In this document: piece after piece, positions 1 to 10,318 of the stretch
Layout: every line of letters starts with the position of its first letter
How positions within the stretch are numbered: position 1 is the first letter of the stretch
Origin: Micromussa lordhowensis
Lineage: Eukaryota; Cnidaria; Anthozoa; Scleractinia; Lobophylliidae
Assembly (NCBI GenBank): GCA_964020085.1
Contig: CAXHUQ010000754.1
Location: 258,501-322,500, forward strand
Length of the DNA: 64,000 bases
Reading direction: 5' to 3'
Program-made: the position numbers and the translations under genes
The notes under the pieces: generated by a model
What the model was told of the DNA's origin: nothing
The model's input: only the letters and a program-made list of their open reading frames with translations
Database searches by the model: none

Positions 1-218
1 CATGATGGCATTTGCGCCAGGGTTTTTTTTCTGGCCTTCTTTTTGCAGGAGCTTCCCCTGGTCCCAACTTTGCACAATTTCAGAAAACGCGCGCTGGGGG
101 TCCCCTTGGCAAATTTGACATAGCTCGGCTTCACGGGCACTTTGGGAGGTGCGGTTTGCAGCAAAATGTTGTGCTAGGTTGGCACTTTAAGGAAATATTA
201 CTTAGGACATGATGGCAT

Positions 219-226
219 TGGCGCCA
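219..226. other. Conserved palindrome TGGCGCCA (one per monomer)
   Basis: Example from the second monomer, at monomer positions 12-19. The 8-bp perfect palindrome TGGCGCCA occurs in most units and is lost in some by single changes, such as GGCGTCA, GGTGCCA, GGCACCA or GGCGGCA. It contains a CpG. I infer no specific binding protein. Confidence 0.8.
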
Positions 227-229
227 GGG

Positions 230-255
230 TGTTTTTTCTGGCCTTCTTTTTGCAG
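230..255 (+). other. T-rich tract ending in GCAG (one per monomer)
   Basis: Example from the second monomer, at monomer positions 23-48. A T6 run is followed by CTGGCCTTC, then T5 and GCAG, then GAG or TAG. The string has the form of a eukaryotic 3' splice site (pyrimidine-rich tract plus CAG). Length changes in the T runs account for most 206- and 208-bp units. Resemblance to an acceptor is seen in the sequence; use as one is not shown. Confidence 0.6.
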
Positions 256-316
256 GAGTTTCCCCTGGTCTTAACTTTGCAGAATTTCAGAAAACGCGCG
301 CTGGGGGTCCCCTTTT

Positions 317-324
317 CAAATTTG
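317..324. other. Conserved palindrome CAAATTTG (one per monomer)
   Basis: Example from the second monomer, at monomer positions 110-117. This AT-rich 8-bp palindrome sits inside the best-conserved half of the unit. Variants such as GAAAATTTG, CACATTTG or CAACTTTG occur occasionally. Confidence 0.75.
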
Positions 325-987
325 ACATAGCTCGGCTTCACGGGCACTTTGGGAGGCGCGGTTTGCAGCAAAATGTTCTGCTAGGCTGGCACTATAAGGA
401 AATTCTAGTTAAGACATGATGGCATTGGCGCCAGGGTTTTTTTTCTGGCCTTCTTTTTGCAGGAGTTTCCCCTGGTCCCAACTTTGCAGAATTTCAGAAA
501 ACGCGCGCTGGGGGTCCCCTTGGCAAATTTGACATAGCTCGGCTTCACGGGCATTTTGGGAGGCGCGGTTTGCAGCAAAATGTTCTGCTAGGTTGGCACT
601 TCAAGGAAATGCGAGTTAGCACATGATGGCATTGGCGCGAGGGTGTTTTTGCTGGCCTTCTTTTTGCAGTAGTTTTCCATGGTCCCAACTTTGCAGAATT
701 TCAGAAAACGCGCGCTGGGGGTCCCCTTGGCAAATTTGACATAGCTCGGCTTCACGGGCACTTTAAGAGGCGCGGTTTGCAGCAAAATGTTCTGCTAGGT
801 TCGCACTTTAAGGAAATCTTAGTTAGGACATGATGGCATTGGCGCCAGGGTGTTTTCTTTGGCCTTCTTTTTGCAGTAGTTTTCCCTGGTCCCAACTTTG
901 CAGAATTTCAGAAAACGCGCGATCGGGGTCCCCTTGGCAAATTTGACATAGCTCGGCTTCACGGGCACTTTGGGAGGCGCCGTTTGC

Positions 988-1003
988 AGCAAAATGTTTT
1001 GCT
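988..1003. other. 16-bp dyad AGCAAAATGTTTTGCT in units with T at position 171
   Basis: Example from the fifth monomer, at monomer positions 160-175. The arms AGCAAAA and TTTTGCT are perfectly complementary around TG. Units with C at position 171 (GTTCTGCT) have one mismatch. Both states are common across the window, so the dyad is either perfect or one base imperfect in most units. Confidence 0.75.
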
Positions 1004-4000
1004 AGGTTGGCACTACAAGAAAACCGTAGTTAGGACATGATGGCATTGGCGCCAGGGTGTTTTTTCTGGCCTTCTTTTTGCAGTAGTTTTCCCTGGTCCC
1101 GACTTTGCAGAATTTCAGAAAACGCGCGCTGGGGGTCCCCTTGGCAAATTTGACATAGCTCGGCTTCACTGGCACTTCAAGAGGCGCCGTTTGCAGCAAA
1201 ATGTTTTGCTAGATTGGCACTACAAGAAAATTGTAGTTAGGACATGATGGCATTGGCGCCAGGGTGTTTTTTTCTGGCCTTCTTTTTGCAGTAGTTTTCC
1301 CTAGTCCCAACTTTGCAGAATTTCAAAAAACGCGCGCTGGGGGTCCCCTTGGCAAATTTGACATAGCTCGGCTTCACGGGCACTTTAAGAGGCGCGGTTT
1401 GCAGCAAAATGTTCTGCTAGGTTGGCACTTAAAGGAAAACGTAGTTACAACATGATGGCATTGGCGCCAGGGTGTTTTTTTCCGGCCTTCTTTTTGCAGT
1501 AGTTTTCCCTGGTCCCAACTTTGCAGAATTTCAGAAAACGCGCGCTGGGGGTCCCCTTGGCAAATTTGACATAGCTTGGCTTCAGGGGCACTTTAAGAGG
1601 CGCCGTTTGCAGCAAAATGTTTTGCTAGGTTGGCACTAGAAGAAAATTGTAGTTAGGACATGATGGCATTGGCGCCAGGGTGTTTTTTCTGGCCTTCTTT
1701 TTGCAGTAGTTTTCCCTGGTCCCAACTTTGCAGAATTTCAGAAAACGCGCCCTGCGGGTCCCCTTGGCAAATTTGACATAGCTCGGCTTCACGGGCACTT
1801 TAAGAGGCGCGGTTTGCAGCAAAATGTTCTGCTAGGTTGGCACTTTAAGGAAAACATAGTTACGACATGATTGCATTGGCGCCAGGGTTTCTTTTCTGGC
1901 CTTCTTTTTGCAGTAGTTTTCCCTGGTCCCAACTTTGCAGAATTTCAGAAAACGCGCGCTGGGGGTCCCCTTGGCAAATTTGACATAGCTCGGCTTCACT
2001 GGCACTTTAAGAGGCGTCGTTTGCAGCAAAATGTTTTGCTAGGTTGGCACTTTAAGGAAATCTTAGTTAGGACATGATGGCATTGGCGCCAGGGTGTTTC
2101 TTCTGGCCTTCTTTTTGCAAGAGTTTCCCCTGGTCCCAACTTTGCACAATTTCAGAAAACGCGCGCTGGGGGTCCCCATGGCAAATTTGACATAGCTCGG
2201 CTTCACGGCCACTTTGGGAGGCGCGGTTTGCAGCAAAATGTTCTGCTAGGTTGGCACTTTAAGGAAATTGTAGTTAGGACATGATGGCATTGGCGCCAGG
2301 GTGTTTTTTCTGGCCTTCTTTTTGCAGTAGTTTTCCCTTGTCCAAACTTTGCAGAATTTCAGAAAACGCGCGCTGGGGGTCCCCTTGCCAAATTTGACAT
2401 AGCTCGGCCTCACGGGCACTTTAAGAGGCTCCGTTTGCAGCAAAATGTTCTGCTAGATTGGCACTTTAAGGAAATCTTAGTTAGGACATGATGGCATTGG
2501 CGCCAGGGTGTTTTTCTGGCCTTCTTTTTGCAGGAGTTTCCCCTGGTCCCAACTTTGCAGAATTTCAGAAAACGCGCGCTGGGGGTCCCCTTGGAAAATT
2601 TGACATAGCTCGGCTTCACGGGCATTTTGGGAGGCTCGGTTTGAAGCAAAATGTTTTGCTAGATTACCACTTCAAGGAAATACTAGTCAGGACATGATGG
2701 CATTGGCGCCAGGGTGTTTTTTCTGGCCTTCTTTTTGCAGTAGTTTTCCCTGGTCCCCACTTCGCAGAATTTCAGAAAACGCGCGCTGGGGGTCCTCTTG
2801 GCAAATTTGACATAGCTCGGCTTCACAGGCACTTTAAGAGGCGCGGTTTGCAGCAAAATATTCTGCTAGGTTGGCACTTGAAGGAAATTTTAGTTAGGAC
2901 ATGATGGCATTGGCGCCAGGGTGTTTTTTCTGGCCTTCTTTTTGCAGGAGTTTTCCCTGGTCCCAACTTTGCAGAATTTCAGAAAACGCGCGCTGGGGGT
3001 CCCCTTGGCAAATTTGACATAGCTCGGCTTCACGGGCACCTTGGCAGGCGCGGTTTAGAGCAAAATGTTCTGCTAGGTTGGCACTTCAAGGAAATTTTAG
3101 TTAGGACATGATGGCATTGGCGTCAGGGTGTTTTCTCTGGCCTTCTTTTTGCAGCAGTTTCCCCTGGTCCCAACTTTGCAGAATTTCAGAAAACGCGCGC
3201 TGGGGGTCCCCTTGGCAAATTTGACATAGCTCGGCTTCACGGGCACTTTGGGAGGCGCGGTTTGCAGCAAAATGTTCTGCTAGGTTGGCACTTTAAGGAA
3301 GCGTTAGTTTGGACATGATGGCATTGGCGCCAGAGTGTTTTTTCTGGCCTTATTTTTGCAGTAGTTTTCCCTGGTCCCAACTTTGCAGAATTTCAGAAAA
3401 CGCGCGCTGGGGGTCCCCTTGGCAAATTTGACATAGCTCGGCTTCACGGGCACTTTAAGAGGCGCGGTTTGCAGCAAAATGTTTTGCTAGGTTGGCGCTT
3501 TAAGAAAATGTTAGTTAGGACATGATGGCATTGGCGCCAGGGTTTTTTTTCTGGCCTTTTTTTTGCAAGAGTTTCCCCTGGTCCCAACTTTGCAGAATTT
3601 CAGAAAACGCGCGCTGGGGGTCCCCTTGGCAAATTTGAGATAGCTCGGCTTCACGGGCACTTTGGGAGGCGCGGTTTGCAGCAAAATGTTCTGCTAGGTA
3701 GGCACTTTAAGGAAATGTTAGTTAGGACATGATGGCATTGGCGCCAGGGTGTTTTTTCTGGTCTTCTTTTTGGAGGAGTTTTCCCTGGTCCCAACTTTGC
3801 AGAATTTCAGAAAACGCGCGCTGTGGGTCCCCTTGGCAAATTTGACATAGCTCGGCTTCACGGGCACTTTGGGAGGCGCGGTTTGCAGGAAAATGTTCTG
3901 CCAGATTGGCACTTTAAGTAAATTCTAGTTAGAGTATGATGGCATTGGCGCCAGGGTATTTTGTCTAGCCTTCTTTTTGCAGGAGTTTCCCCTGGTCCCA

Positions 4001-4968
4001 ACTTTGCAGAATTTCAGAAAACGCGCGCTGGGGGTCCCCTTGGCAAATTTGACATAGCTCGGCTTCACGGGCACTTTGGGAGGCGCGGTTTCAAGCAAAA
4101 TGTTCTGCTAGGTTGGCACTTTAGGGAAATTCTAGTTAGGACATGATAGCATTGGCGCCAGGGTGTTTTTTCTGGCCTTCTTTTTGCACGAGTTTTCCCT
4201 GGTCCCAACTTTGCAGAATTTCAGAAAACGCGCGCTGGGGGTCCCCTTGGCAAATTTGACATAGCTCGGCTTCACGGGCACTTTAAGAGGCGCGGTTTGC
4301 AGCAAAATGTTTTGCTAGGTTGGCACTTTAAGGAAATCTTAGTTAAGACATGATGGCATTGGCGCCAGGGTGTTTTTTCTGGACTTCTTTTTGCAGGAGT
4401 TTCCCCTGGTCCCAACTTTGCAGAATTTCAGAAAACGCGCGCTGGGGGTCTCCTTGGCACATTTGACATAGCTCGGCTTCACGGCCACTTTGGGAGGCGC
4501 GGTTTGCAGCAAAATGTTCTGCTAGGTTGGCACTTTAAGAAAACCCTTGTTAGGACATGATGACATTGGCGCCAGGGTGTTTTTTCTGGCCTTCTTTTTG
4601 CAGTAGTTTTCCCTGGTCCCAACTTTGCAGAATTTCAGAAAACGCGCGCTGGGGGTCCCCTTGGCAAATTTGACATAGCTCAGCTTCACGGGCACTTTAG
4701 GAGGCGCGGTTTGCAGCAAAATGTTTTGCTAGGTTGGCAATTCAAGGAAATTTTAGTTAAGACATGATGGCATTGGCGCCAGTGTGTTTTTTCTGGCCTT
4801 CTTTTTGCAGTAGTTTTCATTGGTCCCAACTTTGCAGAATTTCAGAAAACGCGCGCTGGGGTCCCCTTGGCAAATTTGACATACCTGGGCTTCACGGGCA
4901 CTTTAAGAGGCGCAGTTTCCAGCAAAATGTTCTGCTAGGTTGGCACTATAAGGAAATTTTAGTTAAGA

Positions 4969-5587
4969 CATGATGGCATTGGCGCCAGGGTGTTTTTTCT
5001 GGCCTTCTTTTTGCACGAGTTTCCCTGGTCCCAACTTTGCAGAATTTCAGAAAACGCGCGCTGGGGGTCCCCTTGGCAAATTTGACATAGCTCGGCTTCA
5101 CGGGCACTTTGGGAGGCGCGGTTTGCAGCAAAAGGTTCTGCTAGGTTGGCACTTTAAGGAAATTTTAGTTAGGACATGATGGCATTTGCGCCAGGGTGTT
5201 TTTTCTGGCCTTCTTTTTGCAGGAGTTTCCCTGGTCCCAACTTTGCAGAATTTCAGAAAACCCGCGCTGGGGGTCCCCTTGGCAAATTTGACATAGCTCA
5301 CCTTCACAGGCACTTTAAGAGGCGCGGTTTCCAGCAAAATGTTCTGCTAGGTTGGCATTTTAAGGAAATTGTAGTTATGACATGATGGCATTGGCGCCAG
5401 GGTGTTTTTTCTGACATTCTTTTTGCAGGAGTTTCCCCTGGTCCCAAATTGGAAGAATTTCAGAAAACGCGCGCTGGGGGTCCCCTTCGCAAATTTGAAA
5501 TAGCTCGGCTTCACGGGCACTTTGGGAGACGCGGTTTGCAGCAAAATGTTCTGCTTGGTTGGCACTTTAAGGAAATTTTAGTTAAGA
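4969..5587 (+). repeat. First copy of a triplicated three-monomer segment
   Basis: Three units start at 4969, 5175 and 5381, with lengths 206, 206 and 207 bp. They match the units at 6002, 6208 and 6414 (offset 1,033) and at 7656, 7862 and 8068 (offsets 2,687 from here and 1,654 between the later two). Shared diagnostic features are the one-base-short GAGTTTCCCTGG in the first two units, AAAACCCGCGC in the second, GCTCACCTTCACAGGC in the second, and TTCTGACATTC in the third. The combination shows common descent. This copy differs at more sites from the other two than they do from each other. Confidence 0.85.
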
Positions 5588-5939
5588 CATGATGGCATTG
5601 GCGCCAGGGTGTTTTTTCTGGCCTTGTTTTTGCAGTAGTTTTCCGTGGTCCCAACTTTGCAGAATTTCAGAAAACGCGCGCTGGGGGTCCCCTTGGCAAA
5701 TTTGACATAGCTCGGCTTCACGGGCACTTTGGGAGGCGCGGTTTGCAGCAAAATGTTATGCTAGGTTGGCACTTCTAGGAAATCCTAGTTAAGACATGAT
5801 GGCATTGGTGCCAGTGTGTTTTTTCTTGCCCTCTTTTTGCAGTAGCTTTCCCTGGTCCCAAATTTGCAGAATTTTAGAAAACGCGCGCTGGGGGTCCCCT
5901 TGGCAAATTTGACATAGCTCGGCTTCACGGGCACTTTAA

Positions 5940-7034
5940 GAGGCGCGGTTTGCAGCAAAATGTTCTGCTAGGTTGGCACTATAAGAAAATTTTAGTTAAG
6001 ACATGATGGCATTGGCGCCAGGGTGTTTTTTCTGGCCTTCTTTTTGCAGGAGTTTCCCTGGTCCCAACTTTGCAGAATTTCAGAAAACGCGCGCTGGGGG
6101 TCCCCTTGGCAAATTTGACATAGCTCGCCTTCACGGGCTTTTTGGGAGGTGCGGTTTGCAGCAAAAGGTTCTGCTAGGTTGGCACTTTAAGGAAATTTTA
6201 GTTAGGACATGATGGCATTGGCGCCAGGGTGTTTTTTCTGGCCTTCTTTTTGCAGGAGTTTCCCTGGTCCCAACTTTGCAGAATTTCAGAAAACCCGCGC
6301 TGGGGGTCCCCTTGGCAAATTTGACATAGCTCACCTTCACAGGCACTTTAAGAGGCGCGGTTTCCAGCAAAATGTTTTGCTAGGTTGGCATTTCAAGGAA
6401 ATTGTAGTTATGACATAATGGCATTGGCGCCAGGGCGTTTTTTCTGACATTCTTTTTGCAGGAGTTTCCCCTGGTCCCAACTTTGCAGAATTTCAGAAAA
6501 CGCGCGCTGGGGGTCCACTTCGCAAATTTGACATAGCTCGGCTTCACGGGCACTTTGGGAGACGCGGTTTGCAGCAAAATGTTCTGCTTGGTTGGCACTT
6601 TAAGGAAATTGTAGTCAAGACATGATGGCATTGGCGCCAGGGTGTTTTTTCTGGCCTTCTTTTTGCAGTAGTTTTCCCTAATCCCAACTTTGCAGAATTT
6701 CAGAAAACGCGCGCTGGGGGTCCCCTTGGCAAATTTGACATAGCTCAGCTTCACGGGCACTTTGGGAAGCGCAGTTTGCAGCAAAATGTTCTGCTAGGTT
6801 GGCACTTCAAGGAAATTTAAGTTAAGACATGATGGCATTGGCGCCAGGTTTTTTTTTGTGGCCTTCTTTTTGCAGTAGTTTTCCCTGGTCCCAACTTTGC
6901 AGAATTTCAGAAAACGCGCGCTGGGGGTCCCCTTGGCAAATTTGACATAGCTCGGCTTCACGGGCACATTGGGAGGCGCGGTTTGCAGCAAAATGTTTTG
7001 CTAGGTTAGCACTTCAAGGAAATTTTAGTTAGGA
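5940..7034 (+). repeat. Duplicated block, copy 1 (offset 1,654 bp, 8 monomers)
   Basis: From about 5940 the sequence matches 7594 onward at a constant offset of 1,654 bp, which is eight monomers less two bases. Shared variants include CACTATAAGAAAATT, the AAAACCCGCGC unit, the TTCTGACATTC unit, the GGGAAGCGCAGTTTG unit and the CAGG followed by a long T run near 6846. The match fades upstream of about 5930 and after the TAGTTAGGACATG at 7035. Boundaries are estimated by eye and do not need to fall at a monomer start. Confidence 0.85.
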
Positions 7035-7593
7035 CATGATGGCATTGGCGCCAGGGTTTTTTTATTGGCCTTCTTTTTGCAGTAGTTTTCCCTGGTCCCA
7101 ACTTTGCAGAATTTCAGAAAACGCGCGCTGGGGGTCCCCTTGGCAAATTTGACATAGCTCGGCTTTACGGGCACTTTAAGAGGCGCGGTTTGCAGCAAAA
7201 TGTTTTGCTAGGTTGGAACTTGAAGGAAATCCTAGTTAGGACATGATGGCATTGGCGCCAGCGTGTTTTTTTCTGGCCTTTTTTTTGCAGGAGTTTCCCC
7301 TGGTCCCAACTTTGCAGAATTTCAGAAACGCGCGCTGGGGGTCCCCTTGGCAAATTTGACATAGCTCGGCTTCACGGGCACTTTAAGAGGCGCGGTTTGC
7401 AGCAAAATGTTTTGCTAGGTTTGCACTTGAAGGAAATCTTAGTAAGGACATGATGGCATTGGCGCCAGAGTGTTTTTTCTGGCCTTCTTTTTGCAGGAGT
7501 TTTCCATGGCCCCAACTTTGCAGAATTTCAGAAAACGCGCGCTGGGGGTCCCCTTGGCAAATTTGACATAGCTCGGCTTCACGGGCACTTTAA
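7035..7593 (+). repeat. Unduplicated monomers between two block copies
   Basis: About 2.7 monomers (starts 7035, 7242, 7449) separate the two copies of the 5.3-monomer block. The unit at 7242 carries an extra T and loses one A from the AAAACGCG motif (GAAACGCG near 7326), so its length remains 207. I see no close partner for these units at the 1,654-bp offset. No gene is present. Confidence 0.75.
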
Positions 7594-8688
7594 GAGGCGC
7601 GGTTTGCAGCAAAATGTTCTGCTAGGTTGGCACTATAAGAAAATTTTAGTTAAGACATGATGGCATTGGCGCCAGGGTGTTTTTTCTGGCCTTCTTTTTG
7701 CAGGAGTTTCCCTGGTCCCAACTTTGCAGAATTTCAGAAAACGCGCGCTGGGGGTCCCCTTGGCAAATTTGACATAGCTCGCCTTCACGGGCTTTTTGGG
7801 AGGTGCGGTTTGCAGCAAAAGGTTCTGCTAGGTTGGCACTTTAAGAAAATTTTAGTTAGGACATGATGGCATTGGCGCCAGGGTGTTTTTTCTGGCCTTC
7901 TTTTTGCAGGAGTTTCCCTGGTCCCAACTTTGCAGAATTTCAGAAAACCCGCGCTGGGGGTCCCCTTGGCAAATTTGACATAGCTCACCTTCACAGGCAC
8001 TTTAAGAGGCGCGGTTTCCAGCAAAATGTTTTGCTAGGTTGGCATTTCAAGGAAATTGTAGTTATGACATAATGGCATTGGCGCCAGGGCGTTTTTTCTG
8101 ACATTCTTTTTGCAGGAGTTTCCCCTGGTCCCAAATTGGAAGAATTTCAGAAAACGCGCGCTGGGGGTCCCCTTCGCAAATTTGACATAGCTCGGCTTCA
8201 CGGGCACTTTGGGAGACGCGGTTTGCAGCAAAATGTTCTGCTTGGTTGGCACTTTAAGGAAATTGTAGTCAAGACATGATGGCATTGGCGCCAGGGTGTT
8301 TTTTCTGGCCTTCTTTTTGCAGTAGTTTTCCCTGGTCCCAACTTTGCAGAATTTCAGAAAACGCGCGCTGGGGGTCCCCTTGGCAAATTTGACATAGCTC
8401 GGCTTCACGGGCACTTTGGGAAGCGCAGTTTGCAGCAAAATGTTCTGCTAGGTTGGCACTTCAAGGAAATTTAAGTTAAGACATGATGGCATTGGCGCCA
8501 GGTTTTTTTTTGTGGCCTTCTTTTTGCAGTAGTTTTCCCTGGTCCCAACTTTGCAGAATTTCAGAAAACGCGCGCTGGGGGTCCCCTTGGCAAATTTGAC
8601 ATAGCTCGGCTTCACGGGCACATTGGGAGGCGCGGTTTGCAGCAAAATGTTTTGCTAGGTTAGCACTTCAAGGAAATTTTAGTTAGCA
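7594..8688 (+). repeat. Duplicated block, copy 2 (offset 1,654 bp)
   Basis: This is the second copy of 5940-7034. Units start at 7656, 7862, 8068, 8275 and 8482, with the same 206/206/207 length pattern as the first copy. A few substitutions distinguish the copies, for example CCAAATTGGAAG here against CCAACTTTGCAG at 6476. That state instead matches the older copy near 5445, so the three copies share states in a mosaic way. Confidence 0.85.
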
Positions 8689-8894
8689 CATGATGGCATT
8701 GGCGCCAGGGTGTTTTCTATGGCCTTCTTTTTGCAGAAGTTTCCCATAGTCCTAATTTTGCAGAATTTCAGAAAACGCGCGCTGGGGTCCCCTTGGCAAA
8801 TTTGACATAGCTTGGCTTCACGGGAACTTTGGGAGGCGCGGTTTGCAGCAAAATGTTCTGCTTGGTTGGCACTTTAAGGAAATTTTAGTTAGGA
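8689..8894 (+). repeat. Single 206-bp monomer between duplicated blocks
   Basis: This unit separates the block ending near 8688 from the 7-monomer HOR that starts at 8895. It is one base short at GCTGGGGTCCCC and has private variants such as TTCTATGGCC and CCCATAGTCC. A related unit with GTTGGGGTCCCC and GGGAACTTTGGG lies at 12571-12776. Confidence 0.75.
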
Positions 8895-10318
8895 CATGAT
8901 GGCATTGGCGCCAGGGTGTTTTTTCTGGCCTTCATTTTGCAGTAGTTTTCCCTGGTCCCAACTTTGCAGAATTTCAGAAAACGCGCGCTGGGGGTTCCCT
9001 TGGCAAATTTGACATAGCTCGGCTTCACGGGCACTTTAAGAGGCGCGGTTTGCAGCAAAATGTTCTGCTAGGTTGGCACTTCAAGAAATTTCTAGTTAAA
9101 ACATGATGGCATTGGCGCCAGGGTGCTTTTTCTGGCCTTCTTTTTGCAGAAGTTTCCCCTGGTCCCAACTTTGCAGAATTTCAGAAAACGCACGCTGGGG
9201 GTCCCCTTGGCAAATTTGACATAGCTCGGCTTCACCGGCACTTTGGGAGGCGCGGTTGGCAGCAAAATGTTCTGCTAGGTTGGCACTTTAAGGAAATTTT
9301 AGTAAAGGACCAGATGGCATTGGCGCCAGGGTGTTTTTTCTGGCCTTCTTTTTGCAGAAGTTTCCCCTGGTCCCAACTTTGCAGAATTTCAGAAAACGCG
9401 CGCTGGGGGTCCCCTTGGCAAATTTGACATAGCTCGGCTTCACGGGCACTTTAAGAGGCGCGGTTCGCAGCAAAATGTTTTGCTAGGTTGGCACTTGAAG
9501 GAAACCTTAGTTAGGACATGATAACAATGGCGCCAGAGTGTTTTTTTTGGCCTTCTTTTTGCAGGAGTTTCCCCTGGTCCCAACTTGGCGGAATTTCAGA
9601 AAACGCGCGCTGGGGGTCCCCTTGGCAAATTTGACATAGCTCGGCTTCACGGGCACTTTGGGAGGCGCGGTTTGCAGCAAAATGTTTTGGTAGGTGTGCA
9701 CTTCAAAGAAATTTTAGTTAGGACATGATGGCATTGGCGCGAGGGTGTTTTTTCTGGCCTTCTATTTGCAGTAGTTTTCCCTGGTCCCAACTTTGCAGAA
9801 TTTCAGAAAACGCGCGCTGGGGGTCCCCTTGGCAACTTTGACATACCTCGGCTTCACGGGCACTTTAAGAGGCGCGGTTTGCAGCAAAATGTTCTGCTAG
9901 GTCGGCACTTAAAGAAAATCCTACTTAAGACATGATGGCATTGGCGCCAAGGTGTTTTTCCTGGCCTTCTTTTTGCAGGAGTTTACCCTGGTCCCAACTG
10001 GGGGTCCCCTTGGCAAATTTGACATAGCTCGGCTTCACGGGCACTTTAAGAGGCGCGGTTTGCAGCAAAATGTTCTGCTTGGTTGGCACTTCAAGGAAAT
10101 GGTAGTTAGGACATGATGGCATTGGCGCCAGGGTGTTATTTCTGGCCTTCTTTTTGCCGGAGTTTCCTCTGGTCCCAACTTTGCAGAATTTCAGAAAACG
10201 CGCGCTAGGGGTCCCCTTGGCAAATTTGACATACCTCGGCTTCACGGGCACTTTGGGAGGCGCGGTTTCCAGCAAAATGTTCTGCAAGGTTGGCACTTTA
10301 AGGAAATTCTAGTTAGGA
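8895..10318 (+). repeat. 7-monomer HOR, 1,424 bp, copy 1
   Basis: Units start at 8895, 9102, 9310, 9517, 9724, 9931 and 10112. The same sequence recurs at 10319-11742 with constant offset 1,424 bp, which is 7 x 207 less a 26-bp deletion plus one inserted base. Shared markers are TTCAAGAAATTTCTAGTTA, CAGAAAACGCACGCTGG, GTAAAGGACCAGATGG, CATGATAACAATGGCG, TCTATTTGCAG and the 26-bp deletion. The two copies are adjacent and differ at only a handful of sites by eye, for example TTCATTTTGCAG at 8932 against TTCTTTTTGCAG in copy 2. Confidence 0.95.
9931..10111 (+). repeat. 181-bp monomer with a 26-bp internal deletion
   Basis: Near 9998 CCCAACT runs directly into GGGGGTCCCC. The usual segment TTGCAGAATTTCAG through the CGCGCGCT motif is missing, a loss of 26 bp. 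The dinucleotide CT occurs at both ends of the lost segment, consistent with microhomology-mediated loss. The identical junction recurs in the second HOR copy, so the deletion preceded the duplication. Confidence 0.93.

Larger units (their letters stand above)
1..4968 (+). repeat. Divergent monomers without evident HOR (24 units)
   Basis: Twenty-four units start at 1, 208, 415, 622, 829, 1036, 1243, 1451, 1659, 1866, 2073, 2280, 2487, 2693, 2900, 3107, 3314, 3521, 3728, 3935, 4142, 4349, 4556 and 4763. I could not pair any multi-monomer block here with another block at constant offset. Neighbours differ at many scattered sites, more than in the right half of the window. Two sequence states alternate irregularly: A has GGAGTTTCCCC with TTTGGGAGG, B has TAGTTTTCCC with TTTAAGAGG. 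Lengths of 206 and 208 bp mostly come from the T run near monomer position 25-30. No gene is present. Confidence 0.9.

Noticed and set aside
121..137. CENP-B box in the TAGCTCGGCTTCACGGG landmark
   Set aside because: On the minus strand it reads CCCGTGAAGCCGAG, which resembles the box, but the spacing is off by one and the required T and terminal CGAA are missing. It does not meet the core motif.
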